This document shows positions 43,844-52,336 of a stretch of 64,000 nucleotides of DNA, piece after piece. Source of the DNA: Paraprevotella clara YIT 11840. GTDB taxonomy: Bacteria; Bacteroidota; Bacteroidia; Bacteroidales; Bacteroidaceae. The stretch's first letter is position 1; the number at the start of each line of letters is the position of its first letter. The notes under the pieces are model-generated. The model worked only from the letters and a program-made list of their open reading frames with translations, had not been told where the DNA came from and did no database searches. The translations under genes and the position numbers were made by a program. The DNA lies in the NCBI RefSeq assembly GCF_000233955.1, contig NZ_JH376616.1, positions 310,001 to 374,000 on the forward strand, given 5' to 3'.

Positions 43844-45543
43844 AAAAGATCATATTTATATTGACTTGCCTGTCTACTTTGGGCGGCCATTTGGTTGCCC
43901 AAAATCCCAAATGGTTCAAAAAGGCGGCAAAAGCACAAATCAGCATCGTGACCATGAATGAAAAAGGAGACATGCTGCAATCCGGCAGCGGCTTTTTCAT
44001 CGACAAGAACGGAACAGCTTTAGCCGATTACCAACTGTTCAAACAAGCTAGCAAAGCCAAAGTCGTCAGCGGAGAAGGAAAGGAATACGAAGTGGAAGCC
44101 ATCGTGGGAGTCAGCTCATTATACGATCTGGTGAAGTTCCGGGTAAAAACCGACAAGGATACTCCGGCACTGACCATTTCAGACCGTATGGGCGTGAAAC
44201 ATGAACACGTCTACGTCCTCCCCTACCCGACAAAAGAAAACAAAATGTGTGTGAACGACACGTTGCACGACATTCAGAAATTCAACGAGAAATACGGTTA
44301 CTACACCTTAGGTCGGCCATTGGACGAAAAGTACTTGAACAGTCCGGTCATGGATGAAGAAGGCGAAGTATTGGGAATGATACAGCGGAAAGCCAACGCC
44401 TCCGCCACAACGTCCTACGCCGTCAGTGTCGCATACGGCAACACACTTTGCACCAACGGCATGTCTTCGGCCGACAACGACTTAAATGCCATCCACATCC
44501 GTAAGGCACTGCCGGCCGATGAAGCGGATATACGCACGTTCCTGTTCATGACGGCCGCCCGTTCGGACTCCGCCACCTATAACCAGTACCTGAACGACTA
44601 TGCGGAACAATTTCCCAAAAGCAGCGAACCCTACACCCAACGGGCTGATTTCTACATGGCACACGGCAACTATGCAGCCGCTGAAGAAGATATGAATGCA
44701 GCCATGGACGTGGCCGAGAAAAAAGACGAAGTGTACTATGCATTCAGCAAACTGCTATACGAATTGAACTTAAAACCCGGTTACACGGTGTATAAAGACT
44801 GGGACATGAACAAATCACTCTCACTCGCTGGAGAAGCCTACAAGCAAAATCCTCTCCCCCTCTATACACTTCAGGAGGGCAATACGCTCTATGCACTCAA
44901 AGACTACGAAAAGGCCTTCGAAAAATACTTGTCCTTGACGGGAACCAATATGCGTTCGGCCAACCTGTTCCTCTACGCCGCCCAATGCAAACGGATGGCA
45001 GGAGCCGATACGCTACAGATACTGGCATTGCAAGACAGTGCCGTGGCATGTTTCAGCAAACCTTATTTAAAAGATGCGGCACCGGCATTGTTGGAGCGCT
45101 CCAACACTTTGCTCGCCTTGGGCCGCTACCGGGATGCTATTTTGGATCTGAATGAATACGAGCATTTAATGGGCGATGAACTCACAGCCTACTTCTACTA
45201 CCGTCGCGAACAGGCAGAAATGCAATGCCGCATGTTCCAACAAGCCGTCGACGATATCGACCGGGCCATACGCATGGAACCCAAAGAACCGTTATATCAT
45301 GCCGAACGGGCCGTGGTCTATTACCGTATCGGGGAATTTGCTGAAGCACTCTCTTCCGCAAAAAAGAGCGCGGAACTGAATCCCGAGTTCGGAGATGCCT
45401 ACCGCCTGATGGGCATTTGCCAACTCAAATTGAACCGACGTGAAGAAGGTCTGGCCCATCTGAAGAAAGCGGCCGAGTTGGGAGACGAATCTGCACAAGC
45501 CATCCTGCAAAGCGAAGAAGCCGGGAATGGGGAAAAGCCCTAA
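43840..45543 (+). CDS. Secreted trypsin-like pseudoprotease fused to TPR repeats
   Basis: 567 residues; signal peptide ends at LGGHLVAQ (about 21). Residues about 30-210 have a chymotrypsin/DegP-like fold: SGSGFFIDKNGTALADYQLF is where active proteases read SGFxI..G.IxTNxHV, so the catalytic His is replaced by Tyr64. An Asp is kept in SLYDLVKFRV (about 96), and the serine loop GNSGGP reads YLNSPVMDEEGEVLGM with Ser168. From about 240 to the end there are around eight TPR-like helical repeats (YTQRADFYMAHGNYAAAEED, YHAERAVVYYRIGEFAEALS, EGLAHLKKAAELGDESAQAI). A periplasmic or surface scaffold is more likely than an enzyme. Translationally coupled to recN. Confidence 0.8.
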   Translation: MKKIIFILTCLSTLGGHLVAQNPKWFKKAAKAQISIVTMNEKGDMLQSGSGFFIDKNGTALADYQLFKQASKAKVVSGEGKEYEVEAIVGVSSLYDLVKFRVKTDKDTPALTISDRMGVKHEHVYVLPYPTKENKMCVNDTLHDIQKFNEKYGYYTLGRPLDEKYLNSPVMDEEGEVLGMIQRKANASATTSYAVSVAYGNTLCTNGMSSADNDLNAIHIRKALPADEADIRTFLFMTAARSDSATYNQYLNDYAEQFPKSSEPYTQRADFYMAHGNYAAAEEDMNAAMDVAEKKDEVYYAFSKLLYELNLKPGYTVYKDWDMNKSLSLAGEAYKQNPLPLYTLQEGNTLYALKDYEKAFEKYLSLTGTNMRSANLFLYAAQCKRMAGADTLQILALQDSAVACFSKPYLKDAAPALLERSNTLLALGRYRDAILDLNEYEHLMGDELTAYFYYRREQAEMQCRMFQQAVDDIDRAIRMEPKEPLYHAERAVVYYRIGEFAEALSSAKKSAELNPEFGDAYRLMGICQLKLNRREEGLAHLKKAAELGDESAQAILQSEEAGNGEKP

Positions 45544-45585
45544 GCCAGCACCTTAATGCAGTAACCTTTCATAAAAAATGAGACT

Positions 45586-47424
45586 ATGAATATTCAAAAG
45601 TTATCTTACGTTTTTCTGCTATGCTTCTCCGTCTTCACTTTCACGGGCTGCGAAGACGATGAAAACGGCGGCAAACCCCAAACCGTAGGGGCATACGGCT
45701 CAATCCCAACAGAAGCCCTGAACAAGATGCATTGGAAGTGGGGCATCGCCAGCCGCATCAACGATGAGACAACTGCCACTTTCGTGTGTAACCGTGACAG
45801 CCTGGGGGGAGGCTATGTGGCCGCCTTCTCTGTAGATGGCTTCAACTCGCACACCACGCTTACGTTTTTCGTGGATGACCGGTTCGATGTAACGACATTT
45901 TTAATGGGCACATCTTCCGAATACAATGCCAATACTTATATCGTACAACAAAAGGGAGGGAACATCTACCTGACAGGGACTGCGAACGGAAATACAAAGC
46001 ACCGTACCTACGCCCTACAGTCCCCATACGGAAACAGTCAGACCTCCTCCGACCCCTTCTCCGCCGTGGCCTCTTCCATCCTGTCGTTCAGTCTGAACAT
46101 AGATTTTTTATCGGAAAACCTTAAATCGTACGGGAGAGATTTCATCGGCAAGGTTGCTTCTGGCGATTATGCGGGTCAGCCTGTTTACGATGGACAAGCC
46201 TTGTTCCCTGAATATGATGCCGTATGCAACTTAAACCATCTGGAAACTATCCGCAGGCTGATTACAGGCGAAAGTGCCGTCTATTTGGACAACTCTGAAA
46301 ATTTGTATGGGAAAGGCCCGGACGGCAAAAGCTACGTCACGGTCTACGCCCGCACCAATGCCCCCACCGAAACGTTCAACCGTAATCCGGAAGAGGGAGA
46401 ATACGGTGCGCCCAAAGCCCTCAAACTATATTGCGGACTGCTTATCGGACAGCACAACGTACTGGGACCGGGCAATGCCCTTTACGACCTCAAGGGCGAA
46501 GAACTCTTGTCTGGGCACGAGCAATCCCAGACTTTCGAACTGCCCGACCTTGCCCCCGGCATTTATTATGTGCGCCCCTATCTCATCGCAGAAGATGAAC
46601 TTCAGGCACAGACGACAGGCAAAGCTAATCCACGCTTGTTACTCTATGCAGAAGACACAAGGGCATACTTGACTTTGGATGCCCATTTGGGCGAGATAGA
46701 GATGACGGACTGCTACTACGTGGCCAACTCAGGTGTGCAGGCAGACCTGAGTATTTCCGTATCCGTTCCTCAGATTCCGGATATCCCTTTGTCTTTCAAT
46801 AACTCTTTCAACCACGGCTCGTGGGGGATTGCCCTCCGTTACGCACACAATGACTTCAGCGAAACAGACATCTTTGGCCGTACGGATGCCTTCAACGGTA
46901 TTGTGGAGACTTCCGTACATCCTTCTACTCCAGACTTCCAAATCGACCGCGAGAACTTCATAGCCAAAGCCGATGTCGAAGCCGTACTTTACTGCCATGC
47001 GGGCAATGAACGTATCATACTTGACAACAAACCTTTCACTGTAGTGTATGACAAGAAACCCGAACTACGCTTTACCAGTGCGGAATTGGTACAAGGCTTC
47101 TACCCACAGGGAGGTCGAACAGAAATGGAAGATGCCATCCGTTCAGAACAAATCATATCCGGAACTTTCTGGTTTGAAAGCGATATAAAGTTCATGGAAG
47201 AGAATGGCAACCAAAGCATAGAAATGGGTTCGCTTTACCGGCAAGACTTCCGCGAACCAGGAATAGAGACAGACTTCTATCGACACTACGCTACTTATAA
47301 CTTCAAAACGAAAAAAAGATATATAGAAACAAAAGTCAACGGCCAACCTTTCCGTTCGAACGCACTGCACTATACATGGTCGGACGACGGCAGCCGAATC
47401 ATCCGCGTGGAAGTAGGCGAATAA
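45586..47424 (+). CDS. Large lipoprotein of unknown function
   Basis: 612 residues. Lipobox TFTGC at Cys21, followed by EDDENGGK, an acidic stretch typical of surface-exposed Bacteroidota lipoproteins. The rest is mainly beta-rich; I do not recognise a domain. Visible segments include RMDEIA-free, aromatic-rich runs such as LEPDLAPGIYYVRPYLIAED-like LPDLAPGIYYVRPYLIAEDE, which resembles a fibronectin III strand, and repeated alternating hydrophobic strands. It is 42 bases after the TPR protein gene, has no obvious own promoter, and is closed by a terminator at 47474, so it is probably the last gene of the dnaN operon. Confidence 0.75.
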   Translation: MNIQKLSYVFLLCFSVFTFTGCEDDENGGKPQTVGAYGSIPTEALNKMHWKWGIASRINDETTATFVCNRDSLGGGYVAAFSVDGFNSHTTLTFFVDDRFDVTTFLMGTSSEYNANTYIVQQKGGNIYLTGTANGNTKHRTYALQSPYGNSQTSSDPFSAVASSILSFSLNIDFLSENLKSYGRDFIGKVASGDYAGQPVYDGQALFPEYDAVCNLNHLETIRRLITGESAVYLDNSENLYGKGPDGKSYVTVYARTNAPTETFNRNPEEGEYGAPKALKLYCGLLIGQHNVLGPGNALYDLKGEELLSGHEQSQTFELPDLAPGIYYVRPYLIAEDELQAQTTGKANPRLLLYAEDTRAYLTLDAHLGEIEMTDCYYVANSGVQADLSISVSVPQIPDIPLSFNNSFNHGSWGIALRYAHNDFSETDIFGRTDAFNGIVETSVHPSTPDFQIDRENFIAKADVEAVLYCHAGNERIILDNKPFTVVYDKKPELRFTSAELVQGFYPQGGRTEMEDAIRSEQIISGTFWFESDIKFMEENGNQSIEMGSLYRQDFREPGIETDFYRHYATYNFKTKKRYIETKVNGQPFRSNALHYTWSDDGSRIIRVEVGE

Positions 47425-47473
47425 TCCCCTAATGATATATCTCCTCTACCAAACGATTTTTACGACTCATATG

Positions 47474-47506
47474 GTTTGCCAGGAAATTTCCATTTTCCTG
47501 GCAAAC
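47474..47506 (+). terminator. Terminator ending the dnaN-to-lipoprotein operon
   Basis: A perfect 13-bp stem (GTTTGCCAGGAAA with TTTCCTGGCAAAC), 7-base loop, then TGTATTTTA. The next stretch, 47507-47750, contains no supported gene. Confidence 0.8.
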
Positions 47507-47750
47507 TGTATTTTATAGCCTTACTCCGTACCGATCAAAAGGTTAATAAAGCGAAAATATATTCCTTTTCTAAATATTTAGTTGCTCTTCTAAGAAATCA
47601 GAAGTACTTTTGCCGATATCGCTTCGCATAGAGGATTCTGGAATAATTGCCATTATGTCATACTTTTTATTTTTCTCAATCCCTACTTCCCGACAAGGAT
47701 GGACAGTGCACCTCTTCTGAAGAGAGGCAAATCCCGACCGTACCATACAA

Positions 47751-47987
47751 TCAAAAATATACATTCAGCATAAGATACAAATAGGCCTTCTCATCCTTGC
47801 TGTTATGATGTTCCAACTCGAACTGTATCTTATCCTCACGAGCCAACCAGCCAATGGCACTGCCCAGTTCGGCATCATTCAATCCTAAGATGTCTTTTAT
47901 CTCCGAATACTCCCAACGACGTTGGTCGTCACTGCTCAATAGACGCCATACCCTACCCGCATTTTCACCGATAATATGCTTATCCAT
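47751..47987 (-). CDS. Small winged-helix DNA-binding-like protein (DUF2582 type)
   Basis: 78 residues from ATG 47987. The sequence MDKHIIGENAGRVWRLLSSD, then YSEIKDILGLNDAELGSAIG and WLAREDKIQFELEH, reads as one winged helix-turn-helix and fits the DUF2582 family that I recall from Bacteroidota and some archaea. It lacks any sensor domain. Role unknown; DNA or protein binding is plausible. It is monocistronic with a promoter at 48030-48037. Confidence 0.82.
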   Translation of the reverse strand: MDKHIIGENAGRVWRLLSSDDQRRWEYSEIKDILGLNDAELGSAIGWLAREDKIQFELEHHNSKDEKAYLYLMLNVYF

Positions 47988-48029
47988 AAATTGCAATATA
48001 TTTAGCTGTTTACCTATTAAATTGTCTTA

Positions 48030-48037
48030 CAAATGTA
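48030..48037 (-). promoter_or_regulatory. Promoter -7 element for the winged-helix gene
   Basis: TACATTTG on the minus strand, exact TAnnTTTG, about 42 bases before the start. A run of eight C (G on this strand) at 48061-48068 lies just upstream of the -33 position. Confidence 0.55.
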
Positions 48038-48103
48038 ATAAATCAGTGACAAATTATTTACCCCCCCCGAATAATTAACTCATATTAACATGTTATAAAC
48101 CAA

Positions 48104-48144
48104 AAATACGCCGATAAAAGGAAAAAACTCTTATCGACGTATTT
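48104..48144 (-). terminator. Probable terminator of the DUF418 gene
   Basis: 14-base arms (48104-48117 and 48131-48144) pair at 13 positions, loop of 13 bases. On the minus strand it lies about 54 bases after the DUF418 stop and is followed by TTTTTGG. Confidence 0.65.
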
Positions 48145-48197
48145 ATCCGGACGGGACGCAGTGGTTCAATCGTCCTTCTTTATTCCCAAAAGGCGGC

Positions 48198-49376
48198 TTA
48201 CTTCTTATCCGTTCCTATCCAAGTCCATTTATGCCAGATACGCTCCAAAGGCCCTTGTTTATACTTGGACAGCCACCATTTGCAAAACCATACTTGCAGC
48301 AGGAACGTGAAAACTCCAATCAACAAACTCACCGCATATCCGCAATAAGGAGCAAGATAAAGACCGAACGGGAAATAAATGACCGATCCTATTATAGACT
48401 GGCTTATATAATTCGTAAGACTCATCTTTCCATAAAAACGCAGATTGCCGACCGCGTCGCTGAACCTCCTGTTTTGGTAAAGGAGCACGAAAGATGCTAT
48501 CAGTATCAGCGTGAAAGCCAATTTCTGCCACATGTCAAATGCAGTACCCACGGTTTGCTGTACGATAGCGTCCTGTCCCATAACCAGTTCCTTCAACGTA
48601 TATAAAGGTGCAAAGGAAAGAGCGGAAACAATCAATATCTTTACCCACAGATGAAGGTTCTTTTCGGATGACACAAAAAGCCGTTTTCTTCCGATGTAAA
48701 AGCCCAACAGGAACAGCCCTGCCGTCTGGAAAAAACGCCCGGCATTCACGGCCCACAACAAACTGGCCTTTTGCCCCAACGTAATGTTGCACCCAATGAA
48801 ATCCCAAAAGTCCCCGGCTTTCGTGTATTCCGCCACTTCCGCATACATTTCGCCCACCTTGAGATCAGGCAAGCGGTGAGCCGGGTCGGCCAAAGCGGCC
48901 AGATAGTGGTACCATTCAACCGGCTGCAACAAAAATATGATGGCGGCAATCAAAATAGCCTTGTCACACCAGTTACGCGTAAAGAACAAGACCAGACTCA
49001 CCACAACGAACAGCAACAAGACATCGCCGGCCGGAAAGAATGCGGCATTCAACGTGGCAAAACCTACCAACAGCACCATGCGCCACAGGAAACGGTAACC
49101 GAAGTCTTTCCCCTGCCGCTTTTGATTCTGCGTTTGAATATAAAAAGTAAAACCAAACAAAAGGGCAAAGATGGCGTATGCCTTACCTGCAAAAAGGCTA
49201 AACACCACATTCAAAACTCCTTGGTCCAGAACCTCCAACCACTCCGGTGAATCTGCCGGATAAACAGGGAAAATAAAATGTTCCAAGTTATGGACCAGAA
49301 TAATAGCCATTACGGCAAAACCACGTAGGGCGTCCACGACCTCTATACGCGTTTTTTGAAGAGGATTTTGTTCCAT
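48198..49376 (-). CDS. DUF418 family membrane protein (YeiB-like)
   Basis: 392 residues with about ten membrane segments. The start RIEVVDALRGFAVMAIILVH is the opening shared by DUF418 and the acyltransferase-3 relatives, and the C-terminal half has FYGKMSLTNYISQSIIGSVI and WWLSKYKQGPLERIWHKWTW, which are DUF418 signatures. Function is unknown for the family; a link to acyl transfer or envelope modification is sometimes proposed. It is divergent from the SGNH-MBOAT cassette, with facing promoters about 75 bases apart. Confidence 0.9.
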   Translation of the reverse strand: MEQNPLQKTRIEVVDALRGFAVMAIILVHNLEHFIFPVYPADSPEWLEVLDQGVLNVVFSLFAGKAYAIFALLFGFTFYIQTQNQKRQGKDFGYRFLWRMVLLVGFATLNAAFFPAGDVLLLFVVVSLVLFFTRNWCDKAILIAAIIFLLQPVEWYHYLAALADPAHRLPDLKVGEMYAEVAEYTKAGDFWDFIGCNITLGQKASLLWAVNAGRFFQTAGLFLLGFYIGRKRLFVSSEKNLHLWVKILIVSALSFAPLYTLKELVMGQDAIVQQTVGTAFDMWQKLAFTLILIASFVLLYQNRRFSDAVGNLRFYGKMSLTNYISQSIIGSVIYFPFGLYLAPYCGYAVSLLIGVFTFLLQVWFCKWWLSKYKQGPLERIWHKWTWIGTDKK

Positions 49377-49395
49377 ATATTATTTATTGACGTCA

Positions 49396-49403
49396 CAAAT
49401 ATA
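49396..49403 (-). promoter_or_regulatory. Promoter -7 element for the DUF418 gene
   Basis: TATATTTG on the minus strand, exact TAnnTTTG, 19 bases before the start codon. Confidence 0.6.
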
Positions 49404-49477
49404 AGGAAAAAACACTCTTCCACCTCATGGAAGTTATCAAATCCGCCTTTTTATTCGATTATTCCAGCGATATTCCG

Positions 49478-49485
49478 TAACTTTG
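49478..49485 (+). promoter_or_regulatory. Promoter -7 element for the SGNH-SGNH-MBOAT cassette
   Basis: TAACTTTG, exact TAnnTTTG. An ATG at 49483 overlaps it and so cannot be the start; ATG 49516 is supported. Confidence 0.65.
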
Positions 49486-49515
49486 CAGCGTTTTTCACAA
49501 ACACCCCCAAACAGG

Positions 49516-51030
49516 ATGAAAATCAGAACCATTATTTGTTTTATCTTTTCCATTTTAGGATTGTTGGCACTTGTCGCATACTTTTTTCCGGAAGACGGTA
49601 TCGCCGTAGGCAGTGTGCGGATGAAGTTTCCCTCTCTGACAGAAGTCCTTCAAACGGAAGAAGAAAAAGAAACGCTCCCGACCGACACCGTATCAACTGA
49701 CACCCTCAGCACGGAAGAACTGCTGCAAATGCGCATGGACGCACTCAAAGCGGAAAAAGAAAGCGAGTTCATGACCTATTGCGAGACGAACGCCGCACGT
49801 ATTTATATGCCGGGAGACAACATAGATTATTTGGACCCGTTTTTCGATGCGCTCGAAGCTGCACGCGAACGCCCCGTCCGCATTATGCACTACGGCGATT
49901 CGCAGTTGGAGGGCGACCGTATCTCGTCCGTCTTGCGCGAAGCGTTCCAAGAACGGTTCGGCGGAAGTGGCGTGGGGTTGGCGCCGGCCGTACAAACCGT
50001 CCCGACCTACACGTTGTCACAATCCGTATCGCCGGAAGGGCTATCCCGACACATCGTCTATGGCCCCAAGGATATGCGGCTCGAAAGCAAGGCATACGGA
50101 GTCATGGGACAAACGGCCACACTCGACGGGCCGACCACATTCCGGTTTTCCACGCGCGACCGCCAACATTTTCCGCACGCTTCCCGCTTCGGTCAAATCA
50201 CGCTCCTGACCAGTGCCCCGGTAAAAGCGGCAGCGGTGGCCGGAACCGACACCCTCATCCTGAACGAAACGCAACTCAACGACCGGTTTTACTGCTATTC
50301 CCGTAATTTCAGCAGTCCCCGCACTACGGTCAGCCTTACGGTCGACGGACAAGCCGATGTGTACGGAGTAATGCTCGACGGGCAAACGGGCGTTTCGCTC
50401 GACAACATCCCCATGCGCGGCTGCTCCGGCACGATATTCACCGGCATCCATTCATCCACGCTGTCCCCGTTCTTCGGACGCGAAAACGTCCGGCTCATCA
50501 TCCTGCAATATGGCGGAAATTCCGTTCCTTACCTGAAAGGAAAAGAAGGTATCGACAATTACATGTCCGGCCTGAAACGACAGATTGAATATCTCCGGAA
50601 ACTGGCTCCCGATGCTTGTTTCCTCTTCATCGGCCCGTCGGACATGTCCACTTCCATAGACGGCGAGATGCAGACTTACCCCATCCTGCCCCATCTGGTA
50701 GAAGCCATGAAAGCCATGGCGGAAGAATGCGGTATAGCCTATTGGGACCTTTATGCCGCCATGGGCGGACGAGGCTCCATGATGAAGTGGGTGGACGCTT
50801 ATCTGGCCGGACCGGACTACGTGCATTTCACTCCCAAAGGTGCCCGCCACGTAGGCAACATCCTCTACGAGACGCTTGAATTTTACCATAAATTCTATCG
50901 TTTCCGTACAGGAAAAGACAAACTGAAACTCAGTGCAGACAGTACGGAACTGGTGGTAGATACCACACAGGTCCCGTCCGTCCATGCCACGCACACCGAC
51001 ACGGTGTCCCACGATTCACTGAATCTCTAA
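49516..51030 (+). CDS. Membrane-anchored SGNH/GDSL-hydrolase-like protein
   Basis: 504 residues. One N-terminal membrane segment (IRTIICFIFSILGLLALVAY) leaves the rest in the periplasm; residues about 35-80 are a charged linker. Block I of the SGNH fold is MHYGDSQLEGDRISS with Ser129; the oxyanion Asn block reads LQYGGNSVPYL; the last block is GPDYVHFTPKGARHVG with Asp434 and His437, so the catalytic set looks complete. Between blocks I and III lies a beta-rich insertion (about 190-320). Such proteins transfer or remove O-acyl groups on glycans. It is followed by a second SGNH protein and an MBOAT, suggesting it acts as the periplasmic acetyl-transfer partner. Confidence 0.88.
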   Translation: MKIRTIICFIFSILGLLALVAYFFPEDGIAVGSVRMKFPSLTEVLQTEEEKETLPTDTVSTDTLSTEELLQMRMDALKAEKESEFMTYCETNAARIYMPGDNIDYLDPFFDALEAARERPVRIMHYGDSQLEGDRISSVLREAFQERFGGSGVGLAPAVQTVPTYTLSQSVSPEGLSRHIVYGPKDMRLESKAYGVMGQTATLDGPTTFRFSTRDRQHFPHASRFGQITLLTSAPVKAAAVAGTDTLILNETQLNDRFYCYSRNFSSPRTTVSLTVDGQADVYGVMLDGQTGVSLDNIPMRGCSGTIFTGIHSSTLSPFFGRENVRLIILQYGGNSVPYLKGKEGIDNYMSGLKRQIEYLRKLAPDACFLFIGPSDMSTSIDGEMQTYPILPHLVEAMKAMAEECGIAYWDLYAAMGGRGSMMKWVDAYLAGPDYVHFTPKGARHVGNILYETLEFYHKFYRFRTGKDKLKLSADSTELVVDTTQVPSVHATHTDTVSHDSLNL

Positions 51031-51058
51031 TTTTATCTTCAATATCCCTCCGAAAGAC

Positions 51059-52336
51059 ATGAAGAAATACAGGATATTATCCGGACTTTTAGCGGCCTTT
51101 GCCCTACTGGTTGGCTGCCACGCCCATGAGAGGAATGATTCCGTACGCCGCGAAGCTGCGTTACGCCCTCTCCCCGATTACCCGTTCATCCGATACGGAG
51201 ACAACACGTTGCAATTCCCATCCGGACGAGCCGACTTCGACACACTCTATCACAAAATGGATAGCTTGCTGTCCACCGGCAAAGGCAAAATAAACATCCT
51301 CCACATCGGGGGCAGCCACGTACAAGCCGGATACCTGAGCCACCGGTTGCGGATGAACTTTTCCACCTTAGGCGATTCGGTAATGACCGCCCGGGGCGTG
51401 GTATTCCCTTTCCGCATCCTGCGGACGAACGCTCCCCAAAACTACCGTATCGGTTTTACCGGAACATGGGAAAGTTGCCGGTGCATCAAGCCCAACGGCA
51501 CTGATACCCTCGGACTGACCGGAGCCGCAGTCAGCACCGGCGACCCTTCCGCCAACCTGACGCTCCGGCTCAATCCGAGCGATACGTCCGCCTGGCATTT
51601 CACACGACTGCGCATACTGGGCTATGCCAACGACACCACGGCATATCCCTACGCCATACATCGCGGAGACACCCTCCTCCCGCAACATGACACTGCCACG
51701 CACAGTTTCCTGATACACTACCCCGAAGCCTGCGACACGGCGGACATACGCATCCACACCGGAGAGGGCGGACGTTTCACGCTGACAGGCATCTTGCCGG
51801 AAAACGACCGGGACGGACTGGTCTATCATGCCGTAGGGATTAACGGGGCCGACGTACCGGCCTGGCTGCGTTGCCGCCACCTGCCCGAAGACCTGAAACT
51901 TATCCGGCCTGATCTTGCCATTTTCGGCATCGGCATCAACGACGCCAACGTACCGCCGCAGAAATTCGACCCGGAACAGTTCAAAGCGCATTACCGCGAA
52001 CTTATCGCCCTGTTCAAATCCGCGAATCCGCATTGCGCTTTGCTTTTCGTGACCAACAACGACTGCCTGCTCAACCTTGGGAGAAGGCACGGCAAGCGTA
52101 CCAATCCCAACACGGCGCGCGTGGCCAAGGCATTCAAAGAACTGGCCGCCGAGACCGGCGGCGCCGTATGGGACCAATATCATATCATGGGCGGTTCGCG
52201 CTCTTCCGCCTTGTGGCGCGGCAAGCGGTTGATGCGCCCCGACCGTATCCACTTCACCGCCGAGGGATACCACCTCATAGGCGACATGCTCTACAATGCA
52301 ATCATAACCGACTATTTACAAGCTGATGGAAATTAA
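51059..52336 (+). CDS. SGNH-hydrolase-like lipoprotein
   Basis: 425 residues. Lipobox ALLVGC, Cys19, so it is a membrane-anchored periplasmic or surface protein. Block I reads ILHIGGSHVQAGYLS: Ser86 is kept but the Asp of GDS is Gly. The Gly/Asn block is IFGIGINDANVPPQ, and the last block PDRIHFTAEGYHLIG supplies Asp395 and His398. A beta-rich insertion lies between blocks I and III, as in the preceding protein, so the two look like diverged paralogues of one architecture. Its 3' end overlaps the MBOAT gene by 11 bases, indicating translational coupling. Confidence 0.86.
   Translation: MKKYRILSGLLAAFALLVGCHAHERNDSVRREAALRPLPDYPFIRYGDNTLQFPSGRADFDTLYHKMDSLLSTGKGKINILHIGGSHVQAGYLSHRLRMNFSTLGDSVMTARGVVFPFRILRTNAPQNYRIGFTGTWESCRCIKPNGTDTLGLTGAAVSTGDPSANLTLRLNPSDTSAWHFTRLRILGYANDTTAYPYAIHRGDTLLPQHDTATHSFLIHYPEACDTADIRIHTGEGGRFTLTGILPENDRDGLVYHAVGINGADVPAWLRCRHLPEDLKLIRPDLAIFGIGINDANVPPQKFDPEQFKAHYRELIALFKSANPHCALLFVTNNDCLLNLGRRHGKRTNPNTARVAKAFKELAAETGGAVWDQYHIMGGSRSSALWRGKRLMRPDRIHFTAEGYHLIGDMLYNAIITDYLQADGN

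Noticed and set aside
47570-47764. 64-codon minus-strand frame downstream of the winged-helix gene
   Set aside because: No promoter, overlaps the end of the winged-helix gene and shows no domain.
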